From positions 300,001 to 364,000 of the forward strand of contig CAJNDS010001380.1 in the NCBI GenBank assembly GCA_905221605.1: a DNA stretch of 64,000 nucleotides. Direction: 5' to 3'. Shown one piece after another: positions 17,964-28,735 of this stretch. Source of the stretch: Symbiodinium natans (lineage: Eukaryota; Sar; Dinophyceae; Suessiales; Symbiodiniaceae). Positions within the stretch are counted from its first letter, which is position 1. Every line of letters starts with the position of its first letter. The notes beneath the pieces are model-generated. The model did no database searches. It saw only the letters and a list, made by a program, of their open reading frames with translations, and was not told where the DNA came from. The translations under genes and the position numbers were made by a program.

Positions 17964-18075
17964 AGTTGCTTAAGAACACCAAAAGAATTAAAAAAGTAAT
18001 AGTCCCTATATTGCCTTATAAGCAAGAATCTTTCTTATTTGGGGGGGGGGGGGGGGGGCTATTCAGCAATTAGTA
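17964..18075 (+). mobile_element. M5 MITE with poly-G in its right arm
   Basis: TTGCTTAAGAACACC left end, core CCCTATATTGCC. The right arm reads poly-G (18 nt) then CTATTCAGCAATTAGTAG, a decayed GGGGTTCTTAAGCAAGTAG. Confidence 0.6.
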
Positions 18076-18213
18076 GAATCCCTTAGCGTTTAGGTTTGTT
18101 GGTTTTTGGGGAAAGGGAGGGTTTGGGGTTAGGGTTTAGGGTTTAGGGTTCAGGGTTTGGGGTTTGGGGTTCGGGGTTTCGGGTTCACGGTTGAAACGTT
18201 TAAGGGGTTTAGT

Positions 18214-18337
18214 GTACTTGGAGGTACGTGGGTGCTTCTTACACCAGCTACAAGTTCTACTACAAGCCTACTTTGAGGACGTAGGGGGCTTCTAAGTGCA
18301 GTTTTAATTGGGATTATAAGCACCCTGAACCTCCAAG
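18214..18337 (+). mobile_element. M6 MITE
   Basis: TACTTGGAGGTACGTGG left end; right end CTGAACCTCCAAG without the final TAG, then CCCTAAA. Confidence 0.65.
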
Positions 18338-18389
18338 AAACCCTAAAAACCCTAAACCCTAAACCCTAAACCCTAAACCTTAATAGGGG

Positions 18390-18670
18390 AGAACACATTT
18401 CGTTTAGGGTGGCCCCTTACCGCAAATCAAAGGCTTCGTTTGGACGTCTACCGAGATCTTCTCAAGCTTTCTTGGGTTAGTGTTCAGAGGTTTGGCTTTA
18501 GGGATCTCGCGTCGGTGTAGTGTGTTCCTTTTTTGTTGTTGTGTTTTTTCTGCACGATGTCTTGGCTCGTTGGGGCAGCTCACCGAAACAAGGGATCCAG
18601 TTGTGCATCAAGGCCCCGACTTTCTATAGGTGCTCAAACAAGGTACACTTGGGCCCTAGTACTCCGACGC
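18390..18670. other. unique spacer
   Basis: Heptamer-free, T-rich; no defended gene. Confidence 0.3.
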
Positions 18671-18671
18671 C

Positions 18672-18740
18672 TTAAACCCTAAACCCTAAACCCTAAACCC
18701 TAAACCCTAAACCCCAAACCCCAAACCCCAAACCCCAAAC
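18672..18740 (-). repeat. CCCTAAA to CCCCAAA array
   Basis: Five CCCTAAA then four CCCCAAA units. Confidence 0.9.
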
Positions 18741-19037
18741 TGCCTGCGTGCAAGGGCGATCAGTGGTCGAGGCGCCTTGGCCGTTGAGCTGTTCAGGGTT
18801 TAGGGTTTAGCATGTAGGGTTTAGGGTATAGGGTTTAGGGTTTTGGGTTTAGCATGTCTATATCCACCTTGGGAGTTTTTTGTTTATATAAAACCCAAGA
18901 GGATACTAAACATGTTTTTTTTTTTTACTAAGGTTCTAAGGGGAGTGTAGATGTAGGGCTTAGGGTTCAGGGTTTAGCGTTTAGGGCTTTTTGGGTTCAG
19001 GGTTTAGGGTTTGGGGTTCAGGGTCTGGACCTTACAT

Positions 19038-19091
19038 GCGACCCTAAGCTTGGCTTTCGGGAAACGAGCCACAGACTTCATGGAGCTGCGG
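19038..19091 (+). CDS. exon-like island
   Basis: 18 codons, ATLSLAFGKRATDFMELR, with GTGTTAC donor. Poly-T/poly-G follows. Confidence 0.35.
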
Positions 19092-19139
19092 GTGTTACTC
19101 TTGTTTTTTTTTTTTTTGGGGGGGGGGGGTTAGGGTAAA

Positions 19140-19745
19140 GGGCTTAGGGCTTAGGGTATGTAGGGGGCATGGGGGTGGGTTGGGCTTAGGGGCTTTGCGG
19201 CTTTGGGGTTGAGGGCAGGCCGGAAACCCTCAACTGAACTTAGGTTGTAGCGGCAGTGGCCCTAGACGCTTAAGCCGTACCCACCTTGTTTTTGTAAGGA
19301 ACGAGGGTTTAGGGTTTAGGGGCCCTATGCGCGCGTCCTAAAATAGGGGTACCCACCATATACCCCAAGTATGGAACCCCCTTAACAACGACCCCTCAAG
19401 AGGGTACCCCCCCCTCCCCATTGTCGGTAACCCCCAGTTAAGCTGCGACCAACAAGAGTGATATAAACCCTGCTTCATATGACATAATAGCATAATAGTG
19501 AGTGGTATTTGTTAGCATGTGATTCACAAGCACAGTACACCTTAGATTCCAAGCTTTTTGCCAAACCCCTCAACACCTAAACCTTGAGCCCCAAACACTG
19601 CTCCCTAAACCCCTCGTCCCAAAGCCCCCGCGAGCAGAACGTAATGTAGGGGTCGGACTAGTTAATAATATTCCCTTCTGGTCCCTCTGCACTTGTCCTT
19701 TTGTGTTGATTTTTCAGGCCCCTATTTGTAGTGGGGCTAGGGGTG
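19140..19745. other. mixed degenerate heptamers and unique sequence
   Basis: Scattered CTTAGGG and CCCTAAA remnants. I see no gene. A GGGTACCC-rich stretch at 19340-19430 looks like decayed MITE sequence. Confidence 0.3.
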
Positions 19746-19904
19746 TCAAAAAGACCCTAAGCCCTCAACCCTAAACCTGAAACTCTAAACCCTGAACCCT
19801 AAACTCTTAAACCCTAAACCCCGTTCGAATTATTCAGGCCCTAGTGGTTGTGCTTTAAAGCCATGTACACCGTCACCCAGCCTCAGCGGCAGACTCTAAA
19901 CCCT

Positions 19905-19995
19905 TTGGGGTTTAGGGTGTAGGGTTTAGGGTTTAGGGTTTAGGGTTCAGGGTTCAGGGTTCAGGGTTGGGGGCCAAGGGTTAAGGGTTTAGGCT
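19905..19995 (+). repeat. TTTAGGG/TTCAGGG tract
   Basis: Short clean runs of each unit. Confidence 0.85.
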
Positions 19996-20094
19996 TGATA
20001 CCCCCCAGGGGTACTCTTTTTCCAGCTTCTGTTTGGCTTCCGTCTAAAGTAACCAACCCCCCAAAATGGGTACCCTTATCACTTTATGGTCGAA

Positions 20095-20225
20095 CCCTAA
20101 GCCCTAAACCCTAAACCCTAAACCCTAAACCCTAAACCCTAAACCCTAAACCCTAAAACCCTAAACCCTAAACCCTAAACGCTAAACCCTAAACCCTAGA
20201 CCCTAAACCCTAAACCCTAAACCCT
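20095..20225 (-). repeat. CCCTAAA array
   Basis: About 17 units with one CCCTAAAA, one CGCTAAA and one CCCTAGA. Confidence 0.95.
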
Positions 20226-20231
20226 TTCTAG

Positions 20232-20330
20232 GGCAGTTTGGGCCTTGGACCCCCGCACTGCAGGCAGCTGTCCAAGCAGAGCCGGAACTCCGTGAAGTCA
20301 ACGCCGGCGAGGCCTGCGGAGCAAACCCCC
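20232..20330 (+). CDS. 99-nt exon-like island
   Basis: CCTTTCTAG acceptor, PALQAAVQAEPELREVNAGE within the frame, donor GTTTAGGG at 20331. CCCTAAA left, TTTAGGG right. Confidence 0.5.
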
Positions 20331-20395
20331 GTTTAGGGTTTAGGGTTTAGGGTTTAGGGTTTAGGGTTTAGGGTTTAGGGTTTAGGGTTTAGGGA
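20331..20395 (+). repeat. TTTAGGG array
   Basis: About nine perfect units. Confidence 0.95.
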
Positions 20396-20510
20396 TGCCA
20401 GACCCTAAACCCTAAAGTGTGCAGGCTTGGGCCCCCAACCCTCAAATGCAGGGTTTAAGGTTTTGGGTTTAGGGCCTCAAGCCATCGGACAAGCCTATGT
20501 CCCGCCATAG

Positions 20511-20615
20511 TGCCCAGTAGTACCCTTATTCTCTTTTTGGGCGGGTTTAGGTTCCCTTATAAACCCCTTTAAGCAAGAAAGGGCACCCTTTTTACGCCTT
20601 GGTTACTGGGCAGCC
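20511..20615 (+). mobile_element. M1 MITE
   Basis: TGCCCAGTAGTACCC...GGTTACTGGGCAGCC, 105 bp. Upstream bases read PSDKPMSRHSA up to the element's GTAGTA. Confidence 0.8.
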
Positions 20616-20638
20616 TAAGGGGTTAGAAGCCCTAAACC

Positions 20639-20686
20639 ATGTCGCAAACCCTACAGCTGACGGAGCTCATTGCGACCGCAAGCCTC
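20639..20686 (+). CDS. possible exon MSQTLQLTELIATAS
   Basis: ATG-started short frame just after M1; weak support. Confidence 0.25.
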
Positions 20687-20784
20687 AACCCTCAACCCTC
20701 AGCCCTCAACCCTCAACCCTCAACCTTAAACCCTAAACCCTAAACCCTAGCCCTAAATCCTAAACCCCTCAATCCCCAGCCCGA

Positions 20785-20869
20785 GCTAGCGTGCTCCCTG
20801 TCAAGGAGCCTCCGCCAGCAGGGCAGCGCCCCTATGCAGGCAGGAAGCGCTTGGAGCGTGATTGTTCTG
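20785..20869 (+). CDS. exon-like island
   Basis: ASVLPVKEPPPAGQRPYAGR then KRLERDCSG. A second frame (PELACSLSRSLRQQ) is also open. Confidence 0.35.
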
Positions 20870-21095
20870 GGTTTAGGGTTTAGGGTTTAGGCTTAGGGTT
20901 TAGAGGACTTTCCGTTTTTAGGGTTAGGGTTTAGGGCTCAGGGTTCAGGGCTTAGGGCTTAGGGCTCAGGGCTTCAGGCTTAGGGCTTAGGGCTTAGGGC
21001 TTAGAGGATTTTCCTTGGGGTTTAGGGTTTTGGGCTTAGGGATTAGGACTTAGGGCTTAGGGCTAGGGTTTAGGGTTTAGGGTTTAGGGTTCAGG
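20868..21095 (+). repeat. TTTAGGG/CTTAGGG block
   Basis: Two 'TTTAGAGGANTTTCC' phrases at about 20900 and 21003 mark an internal duplication. Confidence 0.85.
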
Positions 21096-21177
21096 TTTCA
21101 ACCCAGGGACTCCGACACCCGTTCATCCGTGAACCTTCCTTGCATGGGAAAAAAGCCACGCCTCAAAAGATTTCAGT

Positions 21178-21260
21178 CCTAAACCCTAAACCCGAAACCC
21201 TAAACCCTCAACCCTCAACCCTGAACCCTGAACCCTAAACCCTAAACCCTAAACCCTACC
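21178..21260 (-). repeat. CCCTAAA tract
   Basis: Includes CCCTCAA and CCCTGAA variants. Confidence 0.85.
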
Positions 21261-21269
21261 CCCCCTAGG

Positions 21270-21540
21270 CTCCCCCTCTTGGATAACCTAAATTTGGTCC
21301 AATTATCCCTGAATCGTGGCGGGGGGGGGGGGGGGGGGAGGAAAAGGGGGAGGGGGGGGGGTAGTGTTTTTGTCACCACCTGAGCAATTCTCTGCATTGT
21401 GGTGCCCTTTTCTTCGTTCTTGGGTACGCTACATATAATCCCCAAAACTTGGGATGTTCACCCTTTTTCTAACAGTCCTTCCTAGGGATTATAGTACCCC
21501 CTAGAACCCCAAAAAAGGGAACCGTAGTGTGAGAACCTTC
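21270..21540. other. unique spacer with G-rich tract
   Basis: Poly-G/GGA tract at 21319-21361. The 67-codon minus frame crosses it and is not convincing. Confidence 0.35.
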
Positions 21541-21777
21541 CCGCGGTTTAGGGTTTAGGGAATAGGGTTTAAGGTTTAACCCTAAACCCAGAATCCCATG
21601 AGGGGGTTTGTTTCGACCTTTCACGGGACGCTCCATTTGGGGACAAGAGTCCCTTCCGGAACCCTCACTGGAAAGGGAAGATTTAGGTTTTAGGGTTTGG
21701 GGTTTAGGTTTTAGGGTTTAGGGTTTGGGGTTTCGGGTCTCGGGTTTCGGGTGTATGGCCTGTGGCCTCGTTTCCTT

Positions 21778-21945
21778 CACCCTAAATCCTAAACCCTAAA
21801 CCCTAAACCCTAGACCCTAGACCCTAAACCCTAAACCCTAAACCCTAAACCCTAAACCCTAAACCCTAAACCCTAAACCCTAAACCCTAAACCCTAAACC
21901 CTAAACCCTAAACCCTAAACCCTAAACCCTAAACCCTAAACCCTA
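21778..21945 (-). repeat. CCCTAAA array
   Basis: About 22 units, the last 18 perfect. Confidence 0.97.
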
Positions 21946-21959
21946 ACGCGTCTTGCTAG

Positions 21960-22049
21960 GCATCGTCCGATCCGCTCATGACCAAAGAGGGCAAAGACGA
22001 CAAGAAGAAGCGTGGAAAGTCCAAGGCCCTTGGGGGCTCCCGAAATTAG
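21960..22049 (+). CDS. Lys-rich exon-like island
   Basis: GTCTTGCTAG acceptor, ASSDPLMTKEGKDDKKKRGK then SKALGGSRN and TAG at 22047. Basic tail of the kind found in nucleic-acid-binding or nucleolar proteins. Confidence 0.5.
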   Translation, partial: ASSDPLMTKEGKDDKKKRGKSKALGGSRN

Positions 22050-22102
22050 GGGTTTAGGGTTTAGGGTTTAGGGTTTAGGGTTTAGGGTTTAGGGTTTAGG
22101 GG
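22050..22102 (+). repeat. TTTAGGG array
   Basis: About seven units. Confidence 0.95.
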
Positions 22103-22104
22103 GT

Positions 22105-22488
22105 ACCTTATTGGGATCCTTGTTTTTGTCGAGGAGCCTACTATTTGGGGGTGTGTTTTTGGGGGGTCCCCTATTTGCGTAAACCCCGATTTGGGGTTTA
22201 GGGTTCAGGGTTTATGGTCAAAGTAAAGTTGCGGTGTCCCCCCTTCTGGGAAGTACCGACTAGATGTTCTATGCCATGTTGATGTTTAGAAATGCAGCAA
22301 TTTGTTTTTTTTCTTAAGGGCTTTAAGCACTAGAAAAATATGGGCTGGCACAATTCGGGGGCTGCGCCCTGAGCCCTAAAATCCTAAGGTCCTAAGGGGG
22401 TAACAAAAAGTCTCCTAGACCCCCCCCCCCCCCCCCAAATGTAAGCCGTGAACCCTCTAAATCCCACAAACTCTCCAAACTCTCGAAC
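22105..22488. other. unique spacer
   Basis: Contains C17 at about 22421. No gene recognised. Confidence 0.3.
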
Positions 22489-22583
22489 TTAAACCCTAAA
22501 CCCTAAACCCCAAATCCCAAATCCCAAATCCCAAACCCCAAACCCTAAACCCTAAACCCGAAACCCTAAACCCTCAACCCATC

Positions 22584-22658
22584 CACTCGGAGTTCCGAAT
22601 AAAACAGGGCTCGGGAGGCAAAGTCGAGTGTGGTACCCTCAGCCCTGATCAAGCAAGG
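22584..22658 (+). CDS. 75-nt exon-like island
   Basis: 25 whole codons HSEFRIKQGSGGKVECGTLS then PDQAR, donor GTTTAGGG at 22659. CCCTAAA left, TTTAGGG right. Confidence 0.5.
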
Positions 22659-22834
22659 GTTTAGGGTTTAGGGTCTAGGGTTTAGGGTTTTGGTCTAAGG
22701 GCTTAGGGCCTCCTTACACTCGAACCATCTGTTGCCTTAGGTCTTAGACCCATGAAACCTCAAACCCCCTAACTTCAGACACCCCAAACCTTGAACCCCC
22801 AGTCCCGAAACCTTCAAAACCTTAAACCTAAACC

Positions 22835-23095
22835 CTTCTAAACCCCAACGCCCAAACCCTAAACCCTAAACCCGAAACCCTAACCCTTATAAACCCAAAG
22901 CCCTAAACCCTAAACCTTAACCCTTACAAATTGGGCTATCAGGGGCTAGGGTTTAGGGAATGTAAGGATTGGGGGTTTAAGGGTTCCCAGGTTTGGGGGT
23001 ATAGGGTTTCAGGATTTCAGGGTTTTGGGGGTTTGGAGGTTGAGGGTTTGGGGCTTCGGGACTTGAGGTTGCAAGTGTAGAGTTTAGGGTTTATG
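22835..23095. repeat. CCCTAAA then TTTAGGG degenerate block
   Basis: CCCTAAA orientation to about 22925, TTTAGGG from about 22940. Confidence 0.75.
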
Positions 23096-23163
23096 GCCCT
23101 TCTCCGATTCCAAAACCTCGATCACCCCCCCCTCCGCCCTGAGCCTTCTTACCCCTTGCGGTC

Positions 23164-23261
23164 CTATTAATTGCTCAAGAACGCCGAAAGACTTTTTACA
23201 GAAGAATGCCTATATTACCCTCAAAAGGAAGCTTTTTGTTAGTTTTTTGGGGGTTCTGAAA
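23164..23261 (+). mobile_element. M5 MITE, right end fused to CCCTAAA
   Basis: TTGCTCAAGAACGCC left end, CCTATATTACCC core, GGGGGTTCTGAA right stub directly followed by ACCCTAAACC. Confidence 0.6.
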
Positions 23262-23341
23262 CCCTAAACCCTCAACCCTCAACCCTCAACCCTAAACCCT
23301 AAACCCTAAACCTTAGGGTTTAGGGTTTGGAGTCTCGCGCC

Positions 23342-23416
23342 CACAGCCTCTGCCTCGATTCCTCTGTGCCTGAAAGCCAGGAGACCATGCCCCGGGTTTC
23401 CAAGAGGCAAGTGCGG
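23342..23416 (+). CDS. exon-like island
   Basis: CGCCCACAG acceptor region, HSLCLDSSVPESQETMPRVS then KRQVR, donor GTTTAGGG at 23417. Confidence 0.45.
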
Positions 23417-23482
23417 GTTTAGGGTTTAGGGTTTAGGGTTTAGGGTTTAGGGTTTAGGGTTTAGGGTTTAGGGTTTAGGGTG
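23417..23482 (+). repeat. TTTAGGG array
   Basis: About nine perfect units. Confidence 0.95.
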
Positions 23483-23483
23483 G

Positions 23484-23640
23484 TTCGACGTAGGGTCGTG
23501 GATCAAGGGAATACTTGGGCCTTCATTGAAGTACCTCCTATGTAGGGAATTTTGACATAGGGTCATGGGGAATACTTGGGCCTTTATCAAAGTATGCCTC
23601 CTATGTAGGGGTTTTTGGGCCCAGGTATATTGAAGCAGGG
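23484..23640 (+). mobile_element. M2-like MITE, tandemly duplicated half
   Basis: 'GGGAATACTTGGGCCTT' followed by 'CCTCCTATGTAGGG' occurs twice, then TTTTTGGGCCCAGGTATA. Confidence 0.6.
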
Positions 23641-23819
23641 TTTATTTTCCTGTTTTCGGTGAGTGTATACAAGGTTCCTTTTCAATATTGGTGAGTGTAT
23701 ACATTGGGTGTCCTTTGGGGATACAAGATATGTATATATATATATATGGTCACCCCCCCCCCCCCCCCTCGACAGACCCCGGAAGTATATTTCCGGTCTG
23801 TTCAGGAAGGGGGGGGGGG

Positions 23820-24570
23820 AAAGCACCACTCCAAAATTCCTCGAGTTTCCAAAAATCCAAAAACCCAAAAAATCTAACCCAGGGTTCCGCTTTTTGGAAA
23901 CTCGAGCGGGAGCCTCAAAATCCTAAAACCGAGCAAATTCCTCGAGTTTCCAAAATTCCAAAATTCCAAAAAAATCCACCCCAAGGTTTGGATTTTTGGA
24001 AACTCGAGCGGGAGCCTCAAAATCCAAAAATCGAGCAAATTCCTCGAGTTTCCAAAATTAACAACCTTGGGGTGGATTTTTTGGGATTTTTGGGATTTTG
24101 GAAACTCGAGGAATTTGCTCGATTTTTGGATTTTGAGGAAATTCCTCGAGTTTCCAAAATTCCAAAATTCCAAAAACTCCAACCCAAGTTTCGGGTTTTT
24201 GGAAACTCGAGCGGGAGCCTCAAAATCAAAAGATCGAGCAAATTCCTCGAGTTTCCAAAATTCCAAACCTTGGGGTGGGTTTTTTTGGATTTTTGGAATT
24301 TTGGAAACTCGAGGAATTTGCTCGATTTTTGGATTTTGAGGAAATTCCTCGGGTTTCCAAAAAAAAATCCAAAAACTCCAACCCAAGTTTCGGATTTTTG
24401 GAAACTCGAGCGGGAGCCTCAGAATCCAAAAATCGAGCAAATTCCTCGAGTTTCCAAAACTCCAAACCTTGGGGTGGATTTTTTGGATTTTTGGAATTTT
24501 GGAAACTCGAGGAATTTGCTCGATTTCTGGATTTTGAGGCTGCCGCTCGAGTTTCCAAAAATCCAAACCT
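23820..24570. repeat. ~200-bp palindromic tandem array
   Basis: Built of CTCGAGTTTCCAAAA and its inverse. GGAAACTCGAGGAATTT pairs with AAATTCCTCGAGTTTCC about 22 bp away (24100, 24302), and the pattern recurs near 24502, a ~200-bp period. Because units are inverted, both strands read a similar repeat peptide (EQIPRVSKIPK..., FWKLE). The long frames (307 codons +, 261 codons -) are repeat products. Confidence 0.9.
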
Positions 24571-24599
24571 TTGGGGTGGATGTTTGGATGTTTGGACTT

Positions 24600-25840
24600 T
24601 TGCATTTTTAGAAACTGGATTTTTGATAAGAGTTTTTCAGGGGTTCTTATATGATTCATTATTATGTTTTAGGCTGCCTATTAAATATAATAATACTCCT
24701 GATCACTTTAATGGGAGTCTTTATTTAATTAATAAGACTCCTAATCATTTTACTAGCATTCTAAGTGATCTTCAATGGGATTCCTGTATTTGTTTAATGG
24801 GGTTCGTATTAGATTTTAAAGGATACCTATTAAAGGACTTTATTGGGTTTAGTATTGATTCCTATTCAGTTTAAGCAAATGCCAAATAATTGGAATACGA
24901 TTCCGAGTAATTGTAATAGCATTCTTCTTCCTAGTTAGTTTTAATAAAGTCTTAGAATTTTAATAAGCTTCATAACAAATTTTATACATATTCTTATTAA
25001 TTTCAATAGGCTTCTTATTCATGTTCATAAGATGCCTTACAATTTCTACTTGGGTTCCTTTTGCTTTGACAAGCTTCCTATTCATTTAAAAAGGCTTCTG
25101 ATTAATTGGAATAGGCTTCGTATTCATTTTAACAGGGTTTCTCATTCATGTTGACAGGATTCCTAATAATGTTCATAGGATTCCTACTAGATTCCACAGT
25201 GCTCCGATTATGTTTTTAAATCCTGTTCCCTATTCATTTCAATTGGACTCGAAGTAATGTTATTGTAACTCTTATTTGTGTTATTAGCAATCCTATTAAT
25301 TAAACTGTTTTAATAGGGTTCATTATAATTCTAACAGTACGACTCTTATTGCTTAAGTTTTGAAGGGTCCACATTACTTTTTTTATGGAATTTTATTGGC
25401 TCCTCTTAATCCTTTAATAGGATTCATCTTCATGTTAAACGGATTCCAGTTACTCTTTAAAAGAATTCATAGATTCTTTTGTAGGGTTCCTATTAATTTT
25501 AATAGCATTCCTATGAATTCAAAAGGGTTCCTATTCATTTGAATGGCCTTCCTATGGTTCCTCTGAATTTAGGACGCCAAGAAATTTAATAGGAGCTTCT
25601 ACGTATTTCAACCAGGTTCTTATTAATTGTACTAGGATTCTTACTAAGTTTTCAAAAAAGACTCGTCTTAATTTCAATAGGGTTCTCATTCATTTTAATG
25701 GGGTTCCTATTGATTTAAATAGGATTCCTATTGAACTCATACGAAGCCTATGAATCCTAATAAACTTAATAGGAACCCAAGTAAAACTAAGAGCAATCTT
25801 ATTAAAATTAATAGCAATCCACGATGTCGAGCAAATTGTT
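24600..25840. repeat. 1.2-kb AT-rich degenerate tandem block
   Basis: Free of heptamers and sharply lower in GC. Built from decayed 'TTCCTATTNATTTNAATAGG' units, each close to palindromic. The only block of this kind here. Confidence 0.8.
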
Positions 25841-26074
25841 CAGGTCCTTACAGCATGCGTCCTTCTCATATCTGTCTGCATCTTTCATTGCGAACACAAA
25901 ACCGTACTAATCGAAAAAAATATGCTCTATTGTGTGTTACCGTGTCTGGCTACTGTGTGCAGCTATGCTGTCCGTCGCGCCCTCAGCCCTTTTTTTTGCT
26001 TCCGGGCTCTGTCGAGGGGGGGGGGGTGAGCATATATATATATATATATACCCTACTTCACAGGCGTTTATTAC

Positions 26075-26143
26075 AGTAGACCTCCTATATAGGGATTTTT
26101 GGGCCCAAGTATACAACAACATGGTATATGGACCCTTAGGGCC
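26075..26143 (+). mobile_element. M2 MITE, partial
   Basis: CCTCCTATATAGGGATTTTTGGGCCCAAGTATA and right end ATATGGACCCTTAGGG; a (TA)n run and G-rich tract precede it. Confidence 0.6.
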
Positions 26144-26305
26144 ACTTTCATAGCCATGTGGCCTGTTCTTGGGTTCTTGGCCGTGGACACTCTGTTGGCG
26201 TTCGCCGCGAACGCACGAAGAAAGCCCTCGTATGTTGCCAGTTTCCCAAGTAGTTTGGGGGGACTGAAGCTGCACTCCTTTTCAGCTTTCTGCAATGCCC
26301 CCTGA
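26143..26305 (+). CDS. exon-like island after M2
   Basis: FIAMWPVLGFLAVDTLLAFA then ANARRKPSYVASFPSSLGG to TGA. One hydrophobic segment then basic residues, as in a membrane protein end. The frame is entered directly from the right end of M2. Confidence 0.4.
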
Positions 26306-26460
26306 GAGTGCAGTGCGCATACGAAGAACACACAGCCTCCAAAACAAAAGTTAGGCTTCCCTACACTGCTGAACATTACTTTGGTGTACCTTTCAAAACA
26401 CGTGCGGCTACGTGCCGTCCACCTAGTTTCTATACTATCTCGCAGTGCGCCATTTTTCCT

Positions 26461-26675
26461 AGGGCCTAAACCCTAAACCCCTGACCCCTTCATTCCGGAA
26501 GATATACCTCAAACTCCCTCAGGATGCCATTTTATACGAGTTCAAGCCTCCTTGCTACAAGGGCTGGTGGTAGGGTAGGCTGCTTGGGGAACGTAGTTCA
26601 GGGCTAACCCGAAACTATAAACCCTAAACCCTAAACCCTCTAAACCCTAAACCTCTAAACCCTAAACCCCAAGAC
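26461..26675 (-). repeat. CCCTAAA remnants
   Basis: Short runs at 26461-26485 and 26610-26670 around an island. Confidence 0.75.
26523..26569 (+). CDS. exon-like island
   Basis: CTCCCTCAG acceptor, DAILYEFKPPCYKGW, GTAGGG donor at 26570. Confidence 0.45.
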
Positions 26676-26687
26676 TGAAGCCCCAGA

Positions 26688-26780
26688 CGTAGACCCCTGT
26701 CGAGGTGCCCCCTGCTGTTGGATGCCGGGGACCTCAGCAACGCCTCGTTAAACTTTGACCCGAAGCCCTCTTTCACTCGG
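26688..26780 (+). CDS. 93-nt exon-like island
   Basis: RRPLSRCPLLLDAGDLSNAS then LNFDPKPSFTR, donor GTTTAGGG at 26781. Confidence 0.45.
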
Positions 26781-26965
26781 GTTTAGGGTTCAGGGTTTAG
26801 GGTAAAGAGTGTAAAGGGTAAAGGGTTTAGGGTGAAAGGGTTAAAAGCGGGTTAAAGGGGTTCAGGGTTTAGGAGTGTTTAGGGTTTGGGGCTGAGGGGT
26901 TTAGGGCTTTGGGTTTACTTAGGTGGTTTAGTGTGTTAAGGGTCTAGGTTCAGGGGTACCAAAGG
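26781..26965 (+). repeat. degenerate TTTAGGG block
   Basis: Includes GTAAAGGG variants. Confidence 0.75.
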
Positions 26966-26999
26966 GCCGTTTAGCCCTACAGCTAGCTCTCATGCTTGA

Positions 27000-27210
27000 A
27001 CCCTGCACCCCTAAACCCTAAACCCTAAACCCTAAACCCTAAACCCTAAACCCTAAACCCTAAACCCTAAACCCTAAACCCTAAACCCTAAACCCTAACC
27101 TAAACCCTAAACCCTAAACCCTAAACCCTAAACCCTAAACCCTAAACCCTAAACCCTAAACCCTAAACCCTAAACCCTAAACCTAAACCCTAAACCCTAA
27201 ACCCTTAAAC
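27000..27210 (-). repeat. CCCTAAA array
   Basis: About 29 units, with six-base CCTAAA slips at two points. Confidence 0.97.
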
Positions 27211-27553
27211 CGTTTTGGGTCTGGGGCTTGGGGTTTGGGGCTCAGGGTTTGACAGGGTTGGAGGGATGGAATAGGAAGGGAGACGAGGGGCTGAAGGCTG
27301 AGTTTTAGGGTTTAGGGTTTAGGGTTTGGGGTTTAGGCTTTAGGGTTTAGAGTTTAGGGTAGATTTCTGGGTCTTGGGGGATTTTTCGACGATAGGGTGG
27401 AGGGCTGGGGAAGAGGGAGGCACATCAAGCCAAGCTACCCTACACCCTAAACCCTAAACCCTCTAAGCCCTAAACCCGTAGCCCTAGTTCTTATCACGCT
27501 CGGAGCCTCCAATTAAACGCCCAAGCCCCTCGAATGCTTCGCCCCTCTCGCAG

Positions 27554-27589
27554 AACTGGTCACCGGATCCGGCAGGGGGGCCGAGTGTG
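27554..27589 (+). CDS. micro-exon candidate
   Basis: CCCTCTCGCAG acceptor with pyrimidine tract, NWSPDPAGGPSV, then TTTGGGG. Confidence 0.35.
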
Positions 27590-27859
27590 TTTGGGGTTTA
27601 GGGTTTAGGGTTTGGGGTGCAAGGTGTTGAGGGTTTTGGGTGTTGGGTTTCGGGTGTTTAGGTTCCCAAGAAACAGCTATGTTTTTGAAGATCATTGCTA
27701 GGGTTCCAGTTTCAGGAGAACCTCAAGTTTCAAAACAACAGGGGGAAGAGGGAGGGGGGGAGTGGGTTTTGTGGGTTACAGCAGTAGCCCGTGAAGACCC
27801 GCACTCGAGATGTCAACTGTGATAGGATCCTGCCGACCCCTCATTTTGAACCATAAAAA

Positions 27860-27970
27860 CCCTTGAAGCCCTAAGCCCGAAAGCCTAAACCCTAAACCCT
27901 GAACCCTAAACCCTGAACCCTGAACCCTGAACCCTGAACCCTAAACCCTAAACCCTAAACCCTAGACCCT
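27860..27970 (-). repeat. CCCTAAA/CCCTGAA array
   Basis: Blocks of each unit type. Confidence 0.9.
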
Positions 27971-28244
27971 TTCATCCCAAGCAAAAGCTTGAAACCCCTG
28001 AGCCCAAGCATAGCCCGAATGCTCCTCAGGATGCTTCTTTTGCCTCGGGCTTGCGTTCGAGAGGGGTAGGGTTTAGGGTTCAGGGTTTTGGATGTAGGGT
28101 TTGGCTTGGGAGGGGGTTTCCGGACTTACTTAGCTCAAGAAGCAAAGTCAACATCGCGTTTTCAAGTCCGTTAGCTGCCCCACCGTATAAGCCCGAAACC
28201 CGGAGCCTCATCCCTAAACCCTGCCTGCCAACAATGCCCGACAG

Positions 28245-28290
28245 GAGTGGACGACGCCCACAAACAAAGAGAAGGCCGGATTCAAGCAGG
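28245..28290 (+). CDS. exon-like island
   Basis: TGCCCGACAG acceptor, EWTTPTNKEKAGFKQ, GTTCAGGG donor. Telomeric TTCAGGG supplies the GT. Confidence 0.45.
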
Positions 28291-28735
28291 GTTCAGGGTT
28301 TAGGGTTCAGGGTTTAGGGTTTAGGGTTTAGGGTTTAGGGTTTAGGGTGTAGGGCTGCTTCTTGCATCACCAAGGGTGAAGGTGTTGGGATTGGGGTTTA
28401 GGGGTTAAGAGTTTAGGGTAACAGGTACAGGGTTTCGGGTTTAGGGCTAAGGGGTTTAGGGTTCCTTCTTGAATCCTCAACCCTGGGCCCTAAAATCTAC
28501 GGGCCTTGACGGGCGCAGTGGTCTCAGGCGTTTTTGTTCTTGATTTACTTTGCTCTGTGTGTGTGTGTGTTAGAGATTTCAACCTCCTTCCCCTCAGGGT
28601 TCGGGTTTAGGGTTTCGGGTTGAGGGTTGAGGGCTTAAGGTATGGAAGCCCTCAACAGTAAACCCCGACAATACCGGATTTCGTAAGACAATCCGAATGT
28701 GGACCCTGTATTCCCTGACCCCGAAACCCTCAATC

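Noticed and set aside
23688-24659. 307-codon plus and 261-codon minus ORFs as genes
   Set aside because: Both lie in one inverted tandem array and read the same repeat peptides; openness follows from the unit sequence.
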